DNA from: an uncultured Collinsella sp.
GTDB lineage: Bacteria; Actinomycetota; Coriobacteriia; Coriobacteriales; Coriobacteriaceae
Assembly (NCBI GenBank): GCA_959602875.1
Contig: CAUGVQ010000001.1
Location: 1-64,000, forward strand
Length of the DNA: 64,000 nt
Direction: 5' to 3'
The position numbers and the translations under genes were made by a program. Under the pieces are notes generated by a model. It was not told the origin of the DNA and did not search any database. It saw only the letters and a program-made list of their open reading frames with translations. This document shows positions 49,076 to 58,488 of the stretch, piece by piece; the first letter of the stretch is position 1; each line of letters starts with the position of its first letter.

Positions 49076-51577
49076 CTACATCAGCTCGAGCGAGGGGTGG
49101 TCGATGCCGTGCTCGACGGAGTAGGCCCACAGCTCGTCGCGCTTGACGGCAAAGTCACTGCACGCCACCTCAAACCGCGCCGCATCAACGAGGGAAAGGC
49201 CTATCTTGGCGAGCTCAAAGCGGTCCATACCGTTTGCGTAGAGCATGCCATAGGGCGTGGTCGTGGCACCTTGGTTGCGGAAGCCGCGGACACAGAAGCG
49301 GCTCGCGCCCGGGCGGCGCGCGATCAGGCGCAGCACCTGGCCCTCGTAGCCGTGGAAGCAGAAGAGCACTGGCACGTCCGCGCCAAAGAGGTCCTCAAAC
49401 TCGTCGGCGCTAAACGCGCCGGCGGCATCGCCGGGGGCTGCTAGGCGGAGCAGGTCGACCACGTTCACAAAGCGCACGCGCACGCCCGCCTCGCTCATGA
49501 GGCGCGCGGCGGCAAGGGCCTCGACCGTCACCACATCGCCCGCACTTGCCACCAAAAGGTCAGGGCGCTCGCAGGCGCCGGCGCTCGACGCCCAATCCCA
49601 CACGGCGGCGCCGCGCGCGAGCTCGGCGGTGGCCTCCGCGAGCGTGAGGTAGACCGGACTTTCGTGCTTACCTGCGATAATGGCGTTCACGCGGTTGGTG
49701 GACGCGTAGCAGCGGCGCATCACGGCGAGCATCATGTTGGCGTCGACCGGATAATACAAGCGCGCGATGTCGAGCGCACCCGCTTTGTTGATGAGCAGGT
49801 CAGCAAAGCCGGGGTCCTGGTGCGTGAAGCCGTTGTGGTCCTGACGCCACACGTGGCTGGTGAGCAGGATGTTCAAGCTCGAGAGCTGGGCACGCCAGGC
49901 GCCGGGGGCCAAGCTCTCCTCCAGCCACTTGAGGTGCTGACCCACCATAGAGCCTGCCACCTGGGCAAACGCCTCGTAGGTGGCCCAGATGCCGTGGCGT
50001 CCCGTGAGCACGTAACCCTCAAGCATGCCCTCGCACTGGTGCTCCGAGAGCACCTCGACCACCTTGCCGGACGGCACAAGGTCGAGGTCCGCGGGGTCGT
50101 CGACGGGATCTGCCACCGGCGTGGCACCGTCGTCGCGGGCGATGGCGCCCGCGTTCCACTGCTTGCCCGTGACCTCGAGCGAGGCGTCCATGCGGTTGCT
50201 GGAGAGCTCGTCGGGGCTGAACAGGCGGAAGTTATCGGGGTTCTCGCGCATAACCTCGCGCGTGTAGGCGCCGCACATGCCGGCAAGGCCCACTTTGCGC
50301 TGGCCACGCGTGCGGTCGGAGATGAGAAGCGCCCAGTCCGCCGGGTCGGGCAGCGCAAGGGCACGCCGGCAGGTACCGCCGTCGGCGAGCGGATTCACAC
50401 CCAGGCGGAGCGCGCCTGCGGGCATGATGGCGCGCACCGCGGGCACAAAGGCGCCCGCGTCGTCAAAGAGCTCCTCCGGCCGGTAGGAGCGCAACCACTG
50501 CTCAAGCCACGCAAGCCGCTCGGGGTCCGTGCCAATGCGCAGCGGCACTTCGTGGATGGAGGTCGTGTCCTCAAAGGGCGTGCCGTCCGGGCCGGCGGGC
50601 GTGGTCCAGCCTTTGGGCGACTGGAAGATGATGAGCGGCAAGGCCGGTCCCGCCGCGGGCTCCGTGCGGGCGGCACCGCGTGCGGCGGCGTCGGCAGCCT
50701 CGGCCTTGATCGCGCAGATGCGCGCGTACACGTCTTCAAGAAGCTCGACAAACCGTGTGTGGAACGAAAGCGGATCCTCGTCATCAAAACCTACGGTAAA
50801 GGTCACCGGGTCGTAGCCGAGGCCGCGGAAGTACATCGCGCGCTCCTCGGGCGTGGCCGCAGCAATGAGCGAGGGCATGGTGATCTTGTAGCCGTTGAGG
50901 TGAAGAATCGGCAGCACGATGCCGTCGGTCGCCGGGTTCATGATGCGCGACATGCTCCACGCGGACGCGATGGCGCCCTCCTCCGACTCGCCGTCGCCCA
51001 CAATAGGCACGATCAGCTGGTCGGGGTTGTCAAAAGCAGCGCCAAAAGCGTGGCTGAGGGTATAGCCGAGCTCGCCACCGGAATGGATGGAGCCGGGCAG
51101 CGCCGGCGTGCAGTTGGAGGGCATACCGCCGGGTGCCGCATAGGCGCGCATAAAAGTGGCGAGGCCTTCCTCGGTAGGCGTGACCTCGGGATAGCGCTCG
51201 GTGTAGGAGCCGTCAACAAGCGCGCTCACCGCGCCGGCGTTGCCGCCGTGACCGGGGCCGAGCACCACAAGCGCGTGCTGGTCGTGCGCCGCAACAAGGC
51301 GGTTCACGTGCGCGTAGATGAAGTTGAGGCCGGGGATGGTGCCCCAGTGGCCCACCGGGCGCGGCTTCACATCGTCAAAGGTGAGGGGTCGGCGCAAAAG
51401 CGGGTTGGCGCGCAGGTAAATCTGGCCGAGGGACAGGTAGTTCGCGCAGCGCCAGTAGGCGTCGAGCGAACGAGCCGTCGCAGGCGTGATGGAGGCGCGC
51501 TCGGCACACCAGGCGCCCTCGGCGCTATGCGGGAGGGTGCCGACGGCTCCCTCGGCATATGCCCGTTGAGACGCCAT
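49076..51577 (-). CDS. xfp: Phosphoketolase
   Basis: 833-aa thiamine-diphosphate enzyme that splits xylulose 5-phosphate and/or fructose 6-phosphate into acetyl phosphate and an aldose phosphate. Motifs: GHWGTIPGLNFIYAHVNR (in part), GPGHGGNAG, SIHSGGELGYTLSHAFGAAF (in part), GDGESEEG (ThDP), HLNGYKI, SHVWRQDHNGFTHQDPGF and RCYAST. Length agrees with the family (~790-830). It allows a bifid-type or pentose phosphoketolase pathway that yields ATP from acetyl phosphate. Single-gene unit. Confidence 0.95.
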   Translation of the reverse strand: MASQRAYAEGAVGTLPHSAEGAWCAERASITPATARSLDAYWRCANYLSLGQIYLRANPLLRRPLTFDDVKPRPVGHWGTIPGLNFIYAHVNRLVAAHDQHALVVLGPGHGGNAGAVSALVDGSYTERYPEVTPTEEGLATFMRAYAAPGGMPSNCTPALPGSIHSGGELGYTLSHAFGAAFDNPDQLIVPIVGDGESEEGAIASAWSMSRIMNPATDGIVLPILHLNGYKITMPSLIAAATPEERAMYFRGLGYDPVTFTVGFDDEDPLSFHTRFVELLEDVYARICAIKAEAADAAARGAARTEPAAGPALPLIIFQSPKGWTTPAGPDGTPFEDTTSIHEVPLRIGTDPERLAWLEQWLRSYRPEELFDDAGAFVPAVRAIMPAGALRLGVNPLADGGTCRRALALPDPADWALLISDRTRGQRKVGLAGMCGAYTREVMRENPDNFRLFSPDELSSNRMDASLEVTGKQWNAGAIARDDGATPVADPVDDPADLDLVPSGKVVEVLSEHQCEGMLEGYVLTGRHGIWATYEAFAQVAGSMVGQHLKWLEESLAPGAWRAQLSSLNILLTSHVWRQDHNGFTHQDPGFADLLINKAGALDIARLYYPVDANMMLAVMRRCYASTNRVNAIIAGKHESPVYLTLAEATAELARGAAVWDWASSAGACERPDLLVASAGDVVTVEALAAARLMSEAGVRVRFVNVVDLLRLAAPGDAAGAFSADEFEDLFGADVPVLFCFHGYEGQVLRLIARRPGASRFCVRGFRNQGATTTPYGMLYANGMDRFELAKIGLSLVDAARFEVACSDFAVKRDELWAYSVEHGIDHPSLELM

Positions 51578-51781
51578 GGCTCCCTCCCCTGCACGGTCGA
51601 CCTCAAGCTACGGTTCTATCCATCATAGGTCATCGCCGCGCCGGCGCCCCTCGATTCCCGGCAGACGGTGGGAAAGCTCCTGCTCACGCAACGGGGGACA
51701 CAATTACTCCACCGTATGCACGCGCGCCGTACGCGCCCGGTCGGCACGGCCAGTAGGCACCCCGCCGCCCCGGCCGGCGCG

Positions 51782-53716
51782 CTACTCCACCGTCACGCTC
51801 TTGGCGAGGTTGCGCGGTTGGTCCACGTCGCAGCCGCGCATGAGCGCGACTTCGCGGGCGAGAAGTTGCAGCGGCACCGTTGCCGTGATGGCAGAAAACG
51901 CATCACGCACGGGCGGGATGTAGATGACATGGTCCGCTATCTGCTTGATGTCCTCGTCCCCTTCGGTCGCCACCACCACGATCTTGGCGCCGCGCGCCTC
52001 GCACTCTTTAAGGTTGGAGACGGTCTTGTCGTACACGGGGCTCTTGATAGCGATGGCAATGACCGGGAACCCCGGGTCGATGAGGGCGATGGGCCCGTGC
52101 TTCATCTCGCCGGCGGCATACGCTTCGGCGTGCAGGTAGCTGATCTCTTTCAGCTTGAGGGCGCCCTCGTTGGCGATGGCAGCGCCCATGCCGCGCCCCA
52201 CAAAGAGCGCCGAATGCGCGTCCTTGCAGGCGAGCGCCGCCTTGTGAATCGCGTCCTTCTGCGTGTCGAGAATCCACTGGATCTGCTCGGCCGTATCGCC
52301 CAGCTCGCGGAAGAGCATGCGCACCTGACCCACAGTAAGCCGGTACTTGACCTGCGCCAATAGCAGCGCCAGCAGCGTGAGCGACACCACCTGGCCAATG
52401 AAGCTCTTGGTGGAGGCGACCGCAATCTCTTTGTTGGCTTTGGTGTAGATGACGCCGTCGCTCTCGCGCGCCACGGGGCTGCCCACCACGTTGGTGATGC
52501 CAAAGACCTTGGCACCCTTGATGCGCGCGTCGCGGATGGCGGCGAGGGTGTCGGCCGTCTCGCCAGACTGGCTCACGGCGACAACCAGCGTGGAGGGGGT
52601 GATGATGGGATTGCGATAACGGAACTCGCTCGCCGCCTCGACCTCGCAGGGGATGCGCGCCCACATCTCGATCAGGTTTTTGGCGATAAGACCGGCGTGA
52701 TAGCTCGTGCCGCACGCAATCACGTACACGCGGTCGATGAGGTTGAGCTCCTCGAGCGAAAGGCCGAGCTCGTCGATGGTAAGCTCGCCGCCCGCCATGC
52801 GGCCCACGAGGGTGTCGCGCACCACGCGCGGCTGCTCGCAGATCTCCTTCAGCATGAAGTCGGGGTAGCCGCCCTTTTCTGCCATGTCGATGTCCCAGTC
52901 GATGTGCGTGACGGCGGGCTCGATGGGCGCGCCATCGGCGTCGGTGTAGGTGATGCCCTCGGGGGCGAGGCGCGCAAACTGCCCGTCCTCCAGCACCACC
53001 ACGTCGCGCGTTGCGTCGATGAGCGCAATCACGTCCGAGGCAACGTAGCTGCCGCGCGTGCCGCGACCGATAACGATGGGGCTGTCCTTGCGGGCAACGG
53101 CGATCACACCGGGTTCGTCCGCGCACACAGCGGCAAGCCCGTAGGCGCCAACCACGTGCGTGCACGCCTCGCGCACGGCAGCCATGAGATCGCGGCAGCC
53201 CGGAGTAGCGGGCGCGCCGGTCGCCGTGTCCGCGGCCTGGTCTGCAGTCGCTCCCACTGCAGAGACTACGGCCGGGCCGGTAGCGCAACCGTAGTAGGCC
53301 TCCTCAATAAGGTGGGCAAAGACCTCGGTATCGGTATCGCTTGTAAAGGTGTGACCGCGTTGGACGAGCTCCTCGCGTAGCTCGGCAAAGTTCTCAATAA
53401 TGCCGTTATGCACAATAGCGATTCGCCCATCGCAGCTCGTGTGCGGATGCGCGTTGGCGATGGTCGGCTGGCCGTGCGTGGCCCAGCGCGTGTGGCCAAT
53501 GCCGCAGGTAGCGGCGGCATCCACACCGGCAAGCTCGGACTCAAGGCCCGCAACCTTGCCCACCCGGCGGATCACGTCGATGTGCGTGGCACCACCCGTA
53601 GCGTCCTCCAAGGCAACGCCCGCCGAGTCGTATCCGCGGTACTCAAGCCGCTTGAGGCCGTTGATAAGGATATCTTTTGCCAGCTCATCACCGGTGTAGC
53701 CCACGATGCCGCACAT
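51782..53716 (-). CDS. glmS: Glutamine--fructose-6-phosphate aminotransferase
   Basis: 644 aa; makes glucosamine 6-phosphate, first step to UDP-GlcNAc. N-terminal glutaminase with catalytic Cys2 (CGIVGYTGDELAKDILINGL in part) and CGIGHTRWATHG; two SIS domains (ACGTSYHAGL, SQSGETADT; GRGMGAAIANEGALKLKE in part); C-terminus DVDQPRNLAKSVTVE as in the family. About 30 residues longer than usual owing to an Ala/Thr-rich insert in the glutaminase domain (VGATADQAADTATGAPATPG). Divergent from the LacI gene. Confidence 0.95.
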   Translation of the reverse strand: MCGIVGYTGDELAKDILINGLKRLEYRGYDSAGVALEDATGGATHIDVIRRVGKVAGLESELAGVDAAATCGIGHTRWATHGQPTIANAHPHTSCDGRIAIVHNGIIENFAELREELVQRGHTFTSDTDTEVFAHLIEEAYYGCATGPAVVSAVGATADQAADTATGAPATPGCRDLMAAVREACTHVVGAYGLAAVCADEPGVIAVARKDSPIVIGRGTRGSYVASDVIALIDATRDVVVLEDGQFARLAPEGITYTDADGAPIEPAVTHIDWDIDMAEKGGYPDFMLKEICEQPRVVRDTLVGRMAGGELTIDELGLSLEELNLIDRVYVIACGTSYHAGLIAKNLIEMWARIPCEVEAASEFRYRNPIITPSTLVVAVSQSGETADTLAAIRDARIKGAKVFGITNVVGSPVARESDGVIYTKANKEIAVASTKSFIGQVVSLTLLALLLAQVKYRLTVGQVRMLFRELGDTAEQIQWILDTQKDAIHKAALACKDAHSALFVGRGMGAAIANEGALKLKEISYLHAEAYAAGEMKHGPIALIDPGFPVIAIAIKSPVYDKTVSNLKECEARGAKIVVVATEGDEDIKQIADHVIYIPPVRDAFSAITATVPLQLLAREVALMRGCDVDQPRNLAKSVTVE

Positions 53717-53919
53717 AATCGCTCCCTCGCTTGCGCGCAGACAGATATGCGGACCATTCTAGGGGCAGCCCGGCACGCGCCTGCGCACAACCAGACTGGT
53801 AACAATAATCACATACCAGTTTGACACACGTGAAACATCGCGAGCCCGCCGGCGAGCGCCACGCGCCGCCTGCTGCCGGCACACCGCGGGACGCGCACCG
53901 CCAAAACGCTGCGCGCCTG

Positions 53920-53949
53920 TTGCTGAAACGCTTCAATTGTTGCTATGCT
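53920..53949 (+). promoter_or_regulatory. Promoter of the LacI gene with embedded operator
   Basis: TTGCTG (53920), 18-bp spacer, TATGCT (53944), 36 bp before the ATG. TGAAACGCTTCA (53924-53935) lies in the spacer and matches the AANCGNTT-type centre of LacI/CcpA-family operators. This suggests autoregulation; glmS starts 203 bp away on the other strand and could be affected as well. Confidence 0.55.
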
Positions 53950-53984
53950 GAGGTCAGCTGACCACCCGCACGCAAGGAGATGCC

Positions 53985-55154
53985 ATGGCCAAGGTGAGAA
54001 TCGTCGACGTCGCCCGCGAGGCCGGGGTCTCACTCGGCACGGTCTCCAACGCGCTCAACCACCCCGAGAAGGTGCGGCCGGACACGCGCCGCCTCATCCA
54101 AGAAGCAATCGACCGGCTCGGCTACACCCCCAACCAGAGCGCGCGCATGCTCGCGGGCGGACGCAACGCAACCATCGGCCTCGTGCTGCCGCGCCTCAAC
54201 CACGGCCCCAGCCTGCAGATTGCCAACGGCGCGCACACCGAGGCGCGCCGCCGCGGCTTCGACCTGCTGATTGCCAACGCGGACGGCGACTCTGCGCTCG
54301 AGAAGCACTACAACCGGTTTTTCATTGGCAGCCAGGTGTCGGGCGTGCTCATCAACCCGGTTGAGACCTCGCACTGGCACCCCTGCCCCACACTCCCCGT
54401 TCCCGTGGTCTACCTCGGCATTCACAGTGCGGAGCCGGGTCTCTACGTCACGGCCGACCATCGCGCGCAGGGGCGTATTGTCGCTGCGCATCTGGTGGCG
54501 CAAGGCGCCCGGCGCGTGTGCATCATCGGCCACGCGGACAACCAGTCGATGCAACTGCGCCTTGAGGGCGCACTCAACACGTTTGCCGCCACGCCCGATA
54601 TTGAGGTCGAGGTGATTGACGCGGGCGAGGGCGGTGTCTCGGGCGATGGCTACACGCTGGGCGCCCAGCTCATGCGGCGCGACGAGGCCAGCCGCCCGGA
54701 CGCGGTGCTGGGTCTGAGCGACGTGCTTGCCGCCGGCGCCATCGCAGGCGTGATGTCGCTTGGGCTCAACGTGCCGAACGACGTGATGGTCGCTGGTTGC
54801 GGCGGCAACCCGCTTGCCTGGTGCGGGGCGGTGCCGCTCACCACGAGTGCGCCCACCGGCTACGAGGTCGGGCGCAAGGGCGTGCAGCTGCTGCTTGAGG
54901 CCATCGAGCAACAGCGGGCGGACGAGGAGGCGCGCGCACGGCTCGCACGCGGCGGCGCGGGCACCTGGCCTGCCCAAAGCGGGCGGTCGGCCGGGGCTCT
55001 CGCCCATGAACGCGCCGCAGAGCCCCTCACCCACTGGGAGCTCGTGCGCCCGTTTTTGCTCGCGCGCGAGAGCACGGGCGGCCACGCCGCCTCGATCGTG
55101 CCAGGCGCGCACACCGTGCCGATCCCCGAGCTCAACCTCGGCGTCTATCTGTAA
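53985..55154 (+). CDS. LacI-family transcriptional regulator
   Basis: 389 aa. N-terminal HTH with hinge helix (VRIVDVAREAGVSLGTVSNA, NQSARMLAGGRNATIGLV), then a periplasmic-binding-like effector domain (~63-330: ADHRAQGRIVAAHLVAQGAR, GLSDVLAAGAIAGVMSLGL, PNDVMVAGCGGNPLA). The C-terminal ~50 residues beyond the usual end are Ala/Arg-rich with little similarity expected. ATG 53985 has AAGGAGA upstream. Its operator is probably the palindrome in its own promoter. Effector sugar unknown. Confidence 0.9.
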   Translation: MAKVRIVDVAREAGVSLGTVSNALNHPEKVRPDTRRLIQEAIDRLGYTPNQSARMLAGGRNATIGLVLPRLNHGPSLQIANGAHTEARRRGFDLLIANADGDSALEKHYNRFFIGSQVSGVLINPVETSHWHPCPTLPVPVVYLGIHSAEPGLYVTADHRAQGRIVAAHLVAQGARRVCIIGHADNQSMQLRLEGALNTFAATPDIEVEVIDAGEGGVSGDGYTLGAQLMRRDEASRPDAVLGLSDVLAAGAIAGVMSLGLNVPNDVMVAGCGGNPLAWCGAVPLTTSAPTGYEVGRKGVQLLLEAIEQQRADEEARARLARGGAGTWPAQSGRSAGALAHERAAEPLTHWELVRPFLLARESTGGHAASIVPGAHTVPIPELNLGVYL

Positions 55155-55247
55155 CTTCGACACCTAAGGCGGCGAGCGTCGCCCCGTGAGCGCCAACAGC
55201 ACACGCCTCGCGCTACGCAACGCAGCACGTCGCGATACCCCACTCGC

Positions 55248-56573
55248 CTAGATGTGGCCCTGCTCCTCGGGGTCAAAGTCCACGCCCTCGTCTGCGCTCG
55301 TCGCGTCAAACGACGCATCGAACGCGTCGTCGAGGTCGGTGCCGAGCGGGTCGATATCAATCTCGTGCAGCTCTTCTGCAAGCGAAGCTTCGTTGCGCGC
55401 GGCGCGCAGCCGGTCCGCCTGTGCAACCGACATAACGCGGGTGTTGGAGATAACGCCGTTTAGCATCACAAACGGCCGCTTAAAGGCAGAAAGCACCGCG
55501 CGCACAGCAACGGTAATGAGCCACACGCCGTAGACGCTCATAAGCACAATGGTGATGCCCTCGGCACCAATTGAGACCTCGTCACCAAGTAGCATAAGCG
55601 GGCTCGAGGACGACGGAAAGAGCGTTGCCACCCACGTGGGCAGCAGCAAAAACGCCCAAAAGAGCAGGCCGTAGCGCACCATGTACGACCACCAGCGCGC
55701 GCTCGAACCGTCCGGACGCACCACGCGCAGGCGCACGATCGCGTGGCCCACGGTCTGGCCGCGCGTGACGATGGGCACGAGCATAAAGGTAATGCCGGTT
55801 GCCGCCATAAGGAGGCCGATGTGGCCGGGCGCGGTGTCGTCCGCCCCCGGGAAGGCAAACCGAAGCAGCGCGAGCACAAGGGCGCAGACCACCATATCGA
55901 TCACAAACGCCACAAGGCGGCGCGAGAACGAGGTGTGCGCGGCGCCGCGCTCGAGGGCGCGCTCCTCCACCTCGTCGATACTCGGCAGGAAGTGGCAAAG
56001 CGGAATCGCCACAAGGGAGCCCAGCACGGTGCCCGTGGTGTTGGTGATAAGGTCGTCCACATCAAACAGGCGGTACGGATGCGCATACAGCCCAAAGAGA
56101 CCCGTCACCTGCGAGATCTCAAAAAAGAGCGAGAGCCCAAAGCCCGCAAGCAGCGCCTGCCACCACGGCCGGTCAAACAGGTAGCGCAGATACACGCCAA
56201 ACGGCAGCGTGAGCAACACGTTAAAGAGCGTGGTGTAGACCGTCGGGTTCTTGAGGAAGGCGAGCCACGAAGCCGGCGAGGTAACGTCCAGCCGCGCAAG
56301 CGCCGGCGCCATGATGTCGAGCGCGTAGAAGGGGTTGAGCTGCGGGTGCGCGGCGTTGGCGTAAAACGCGGTACGGTCCGCCGGCAGCGGTAAGATCACC
56401 ATAAAGTACGCGCAGATGAGGTAGAAGATGAGCGAAAAGACGAGAAACGTCTTCCAGACCGAGATGCTGCCAAAGCGGCGGTACTGGTAGATGGCGTAGG
56501 GCAGCGAGAGGACGGCAGCGATCAGCGGAAAGAGCAGCGCCGCCACCACAACGTTGTTGACATACGAGCTCAC
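55248..56573 (-). CDS. VanZ-RDD membrane protein
   Basis: 441 aa. Residues ~1-195 form a VanZ-like domain (MPLPAD-like ILPLPADRTAF, GFGLSLFFEISQVTGLFGLYA in part, RLFDVDDLITNTTGTVLG), known from teicoplanin-resistance clusters but of unknown general function. Residues ~205-340 are an RDD domain (FSRRLVAFVIDMVVCALVLA, GQTVGHAIVRLRVV). The acidic tail (~385-441) is cytoplasmic. The HAD gene ends 3 bp before its start, so both are co-transcribed. Such VanZ-RDD fusions occur in Gram-positive anaerobes; a role in envelope or lipid handling is only a guess. Confidence 0.85.
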   Translation of the reverse strand: MSSYVNNVVVAALLFPLIAAVLSLPYAIYQYRRFGSISVWKTFLVFSLIFYLICAYFMVILPLPADRTAFYANAAHPQLNPFYALDIMAPALARLDVTSPASWLAFLKNPTVYTTLFNVLLTLPFGVYLRYLFDRPWWQALLAGFGLSLFFEISQVTGLFGLYAHPYRLFDVDDLITNTTGTVLGSLVAIPLCHFLPSIDEVEERALERGAAHTSFSRRLVAFVIDMVVCALVLALLRFAFPGADDTAPGHIGLLMAATGITFMLVPIVTRGQTVGHAIVRLRVVRPDGSSARWWSYMVRYGLLFWAFLLLPTWVATLFPSSSSPLMLLGDEVSIGAEGITIVLMSVYGVWLITVAVRAVLSAFKRPFVMLNGVISNTRVMSVAQADRLRAARNEASLAEELHEIDIDPLGTDLDDAFDASFDATSADEGVDFDPEEQGHI

Positions 56574-56576
56574 CGG

Positions 56577-57233
56577 CTACGCCCTCGCAATCGCTGCCGG
56601 AAGATCGGCAAGGGTGCTGAGCACCTCGCGCGTCATGGCCTCAATCTGGGGCGTGGGGGCGATGATGTCGGGCACGAGGTAGACCTGCATGCCGGCAGCG
56701 TAACCTGCGCGGACGCCGTTGGGCGAGTCCTCAATCACGGCCGCGCGCGCCGGCTCGACGCCGAGCTTTTGGGCCGCCAGCAAGAAGATGTCCGGCGCCG
56801 GCTTACCGTTTTCAACCTCGGTACCGGCGGTAATGGCATCAAAGTAGTCGAGCATGCCGGCACGCGAGAGGTTGATCTCAATAATCTCGCGGCCCGAGGA
56901 GGACGCCACCGCAAGGCGGTAACCTTCCGCCTTAAGGGCGCGCAGCGCGTCGAGCGCACCGGGCTTGGCCTCGAGCTCCGTCTCGGCAAGCTCGCGACGC
57001 TTTTGCCAGTGCAGGTCAAACACGCGGCGGGCGAGGTCGGCGTCACCGATCGCGTCGGTCAGCATGGCGAGCACTGCCGGCTCGTTGTGGCCCACAAAGC
57101 TCACGGCAAGCTCGCGCGGCACATCGGCGCCGAGCTCCGCCGCGGCGAGGTCCCACCCCTTGAAGCCGAGCCGCTCGGTATCGACGAGCGTACCGTCCAT
57201 ATCAAAAATGATGGCGTCAAAAGCGCGTGCCAT
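56577..57233 (-). CDS. HAD-superfamily hydrolase, beta-phosphoglucomutase-like
   Basis: 218 aa. HAD motifs: DAIIFDMDGTLVDTE (nucleophile and acid/base Asp), AVASSSGREIIE (motif II Ser), GKPAPDIFLLAAQKL (motif III Lys) and VIEDSPNGVRAGYAAGM (motif IV). The helical cap between motifs I and II belongs to the C1 type of beta-phosphoglucomutases and phosphatases. The acid/base Asp fits either activity; substrate unknown. It precedes the VanZ-RDD gene in one operon and is divergent from larE. Confidence 0.9.
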   Translation of the reverse strand: MARAFDAIIFDMDGTLVDTERLGFKGWDLAAAELGADVPRELAVSFVGHNEPAVLAMLTDAIGDADLARRVFDLHWQKRRELAETELEAKPGALDALRALKAEGYRLAVASSSGREIIEINLSRAGMLDYFDAITAGTEVENGKPAPDIFLLAAQKLGVEPARAAVIEDSPNGVRAGYAAGMQVYLVPDIIAPTPQIEAMTREVLSTLADLPAAIARA

Positions 57234-57374
57234 GGCAGATCCTTTCTCGCAAGCGCACGAGGCGCGAGCCCGTCTGACTCAACGGCGGGCAACATGGGTA
57301 TTGTGCCAGAATGGACGCGTGGGCGCGCCCCGCTCAACGCATCTGCGACACACCGTCATCTTCCGGAGGACCCC

Positions 57375-58283
57375 GTGACCGATACACCTGCCGCCAAACT
57401 CGACGTATGTGCGGCCCCCTCTTGCCCCAGCTCGGGCGAGACCACTCGCAAGCTCGCCACGCTGGAGGCGTTGCTGCGCGACCTTGCCCGCGTGGCGCTC
57501 GGCTTCTCCGGCGGGGTGGACAGCACGTTTCTTGCCGCAGTGTGCGCGCGAGCCATTCCTCAAAAGGCCCTGCTCGTGCACCTCAACTCCCCCTTTGTGG
57601 GCACCCCCGAGCGCGCCTCGCACGACGAGCTCGCGCGCGCCTTCGGCCTGCCCGCCGTCTCCCTTGCGTTTGACCCCTTTGCGGACGAGGACATTGTTGC
57701 CAACGGGCCCGACCGCTGCTACCTCTGCAAACGCGCGGGCTTTACCCGCATTACGGAGGCCGCCCGCACGTGGGCTGCCGAGCAAGGTTTCGACCCAAAC
57801 ACCGTCTGCGTGCTCGATGGCAGCAACGCCGACGACGCGGCCGCGACCGACCGCCCCGGCATGCGCGCGCTCCGCGAGCTCGGCGTGCGCTCCCCTCTTA
57901 TGGAGACCGGCTGGACCAAGGCCGAGGAGCGCGCGATGCTCCGAACCTGGGGTTATAGCGTCTGGAATCTGCCCGCAGGCGCCTGCCTCGCCACGCGTGT
58001 TGTCACCGGCGAGCACCTGACGCCGCAAAAAGTCGCGGCGGCGCGCACCTGCGAGGACTACCTCCACACCCTCGGCTGCACGCAAGTTCGTGCGCGCATC
58101 GCAGACGGCGAGCTCCATATCGAAGGCTCGCCCGAAGACCTCGCCCGAATCTGCACGCCGACGAGCGAACTCCAACTCAGCAGCAATGTCCTCGCCCAGC
58201 TCAACGCACTTGCGGAGGCAAACGGCATCGCCCGTGTCTCGCTCACAGCGAGCCCCTACCGCCGCGGCAGCATGAATCGCTAA
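57375..58283 (+). CDS. larE: LarE-type ATP-dependent sacrificial sulfur transferase
   Basis: 302 aa. PP-loop ATP pyrophosphatase motif LGFSGGVDSTFLA (~40), CYLCK (~115), LDGSNADD, NLPAGACLATRV with a conserved Cys (~197), and TSELQLSSNVLAQ. LarE supplies sulfur for the nickel-pincer nucleotide cofactor of lactate racemase-type enzymes. The three cysteines (two in CYLCK, one in GACLATR) fit the iron-sulfur form of LarE rather than the single-Cys sacrificial form; this is inference. GTG 57375 has GGAGGA upstream; the frame back to 56769 lies antisense to the HAD gene. larB, larC and larA are not in this window. Confidence 0.87.
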   Translation: MTDTPAAKLDVCAAPSCPSSGETTRKLATLEALLRDLARVALGFSGGVDSTFLAAVCARAIPQKALLVHLNSPFVGTPERASHDELARAFGLPAVSLAFDPFADEDIVANGPDRCYLCKRAGFTRITEAARTWAAEQGFDPNTVCVLDGSNADDAAATDRPGMRALRELGVRSPLMETGWTKAEERAMLRTWGYSVWNLPAGACLATRVVTGEHLTPQKVAAARTCEDYLHTLGCTQVRARIADGELHIEGSPEDLARICTPTSELQLSSNVLAQLNALAEANGIARVSLTASPYRRGSMNR

Positions 58284-58296
58284 CCCAGATAAAGGT

Positions 58297-58369
58297 GATC
58301 GGTATCACGAACATAGCTTCGGTATCAACATGTGCCACCATGATACCGAAGCTATGTTCGTGATACCGA
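58297..58369. repeat. Perfect palindrome, 30-bp arms
   Basis: ATCGGTATCACGAACATAGC... (58297-58326) recurs exactly inverted at 58340-58369, with a 13-nt loop. Each arm contains GGTATCA twice (about 20 bp apart). It lies between convergent larE and the EF-G-like gene and may act as a bidirectional terminator, though no T runs are present. Confidence 0.9.
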
Positions 58370-58488
58370 TGTAAAGCGGCGCCTCTGGACGAGTTGCTAT
58401 CCAGAGGCGCCAACTGCGTAGACATCCGCTCGGATGGTAGTTGCCGTGCCCTTTCATCATCCAATGTGTCTAGTGCGAGCTCATTTCG

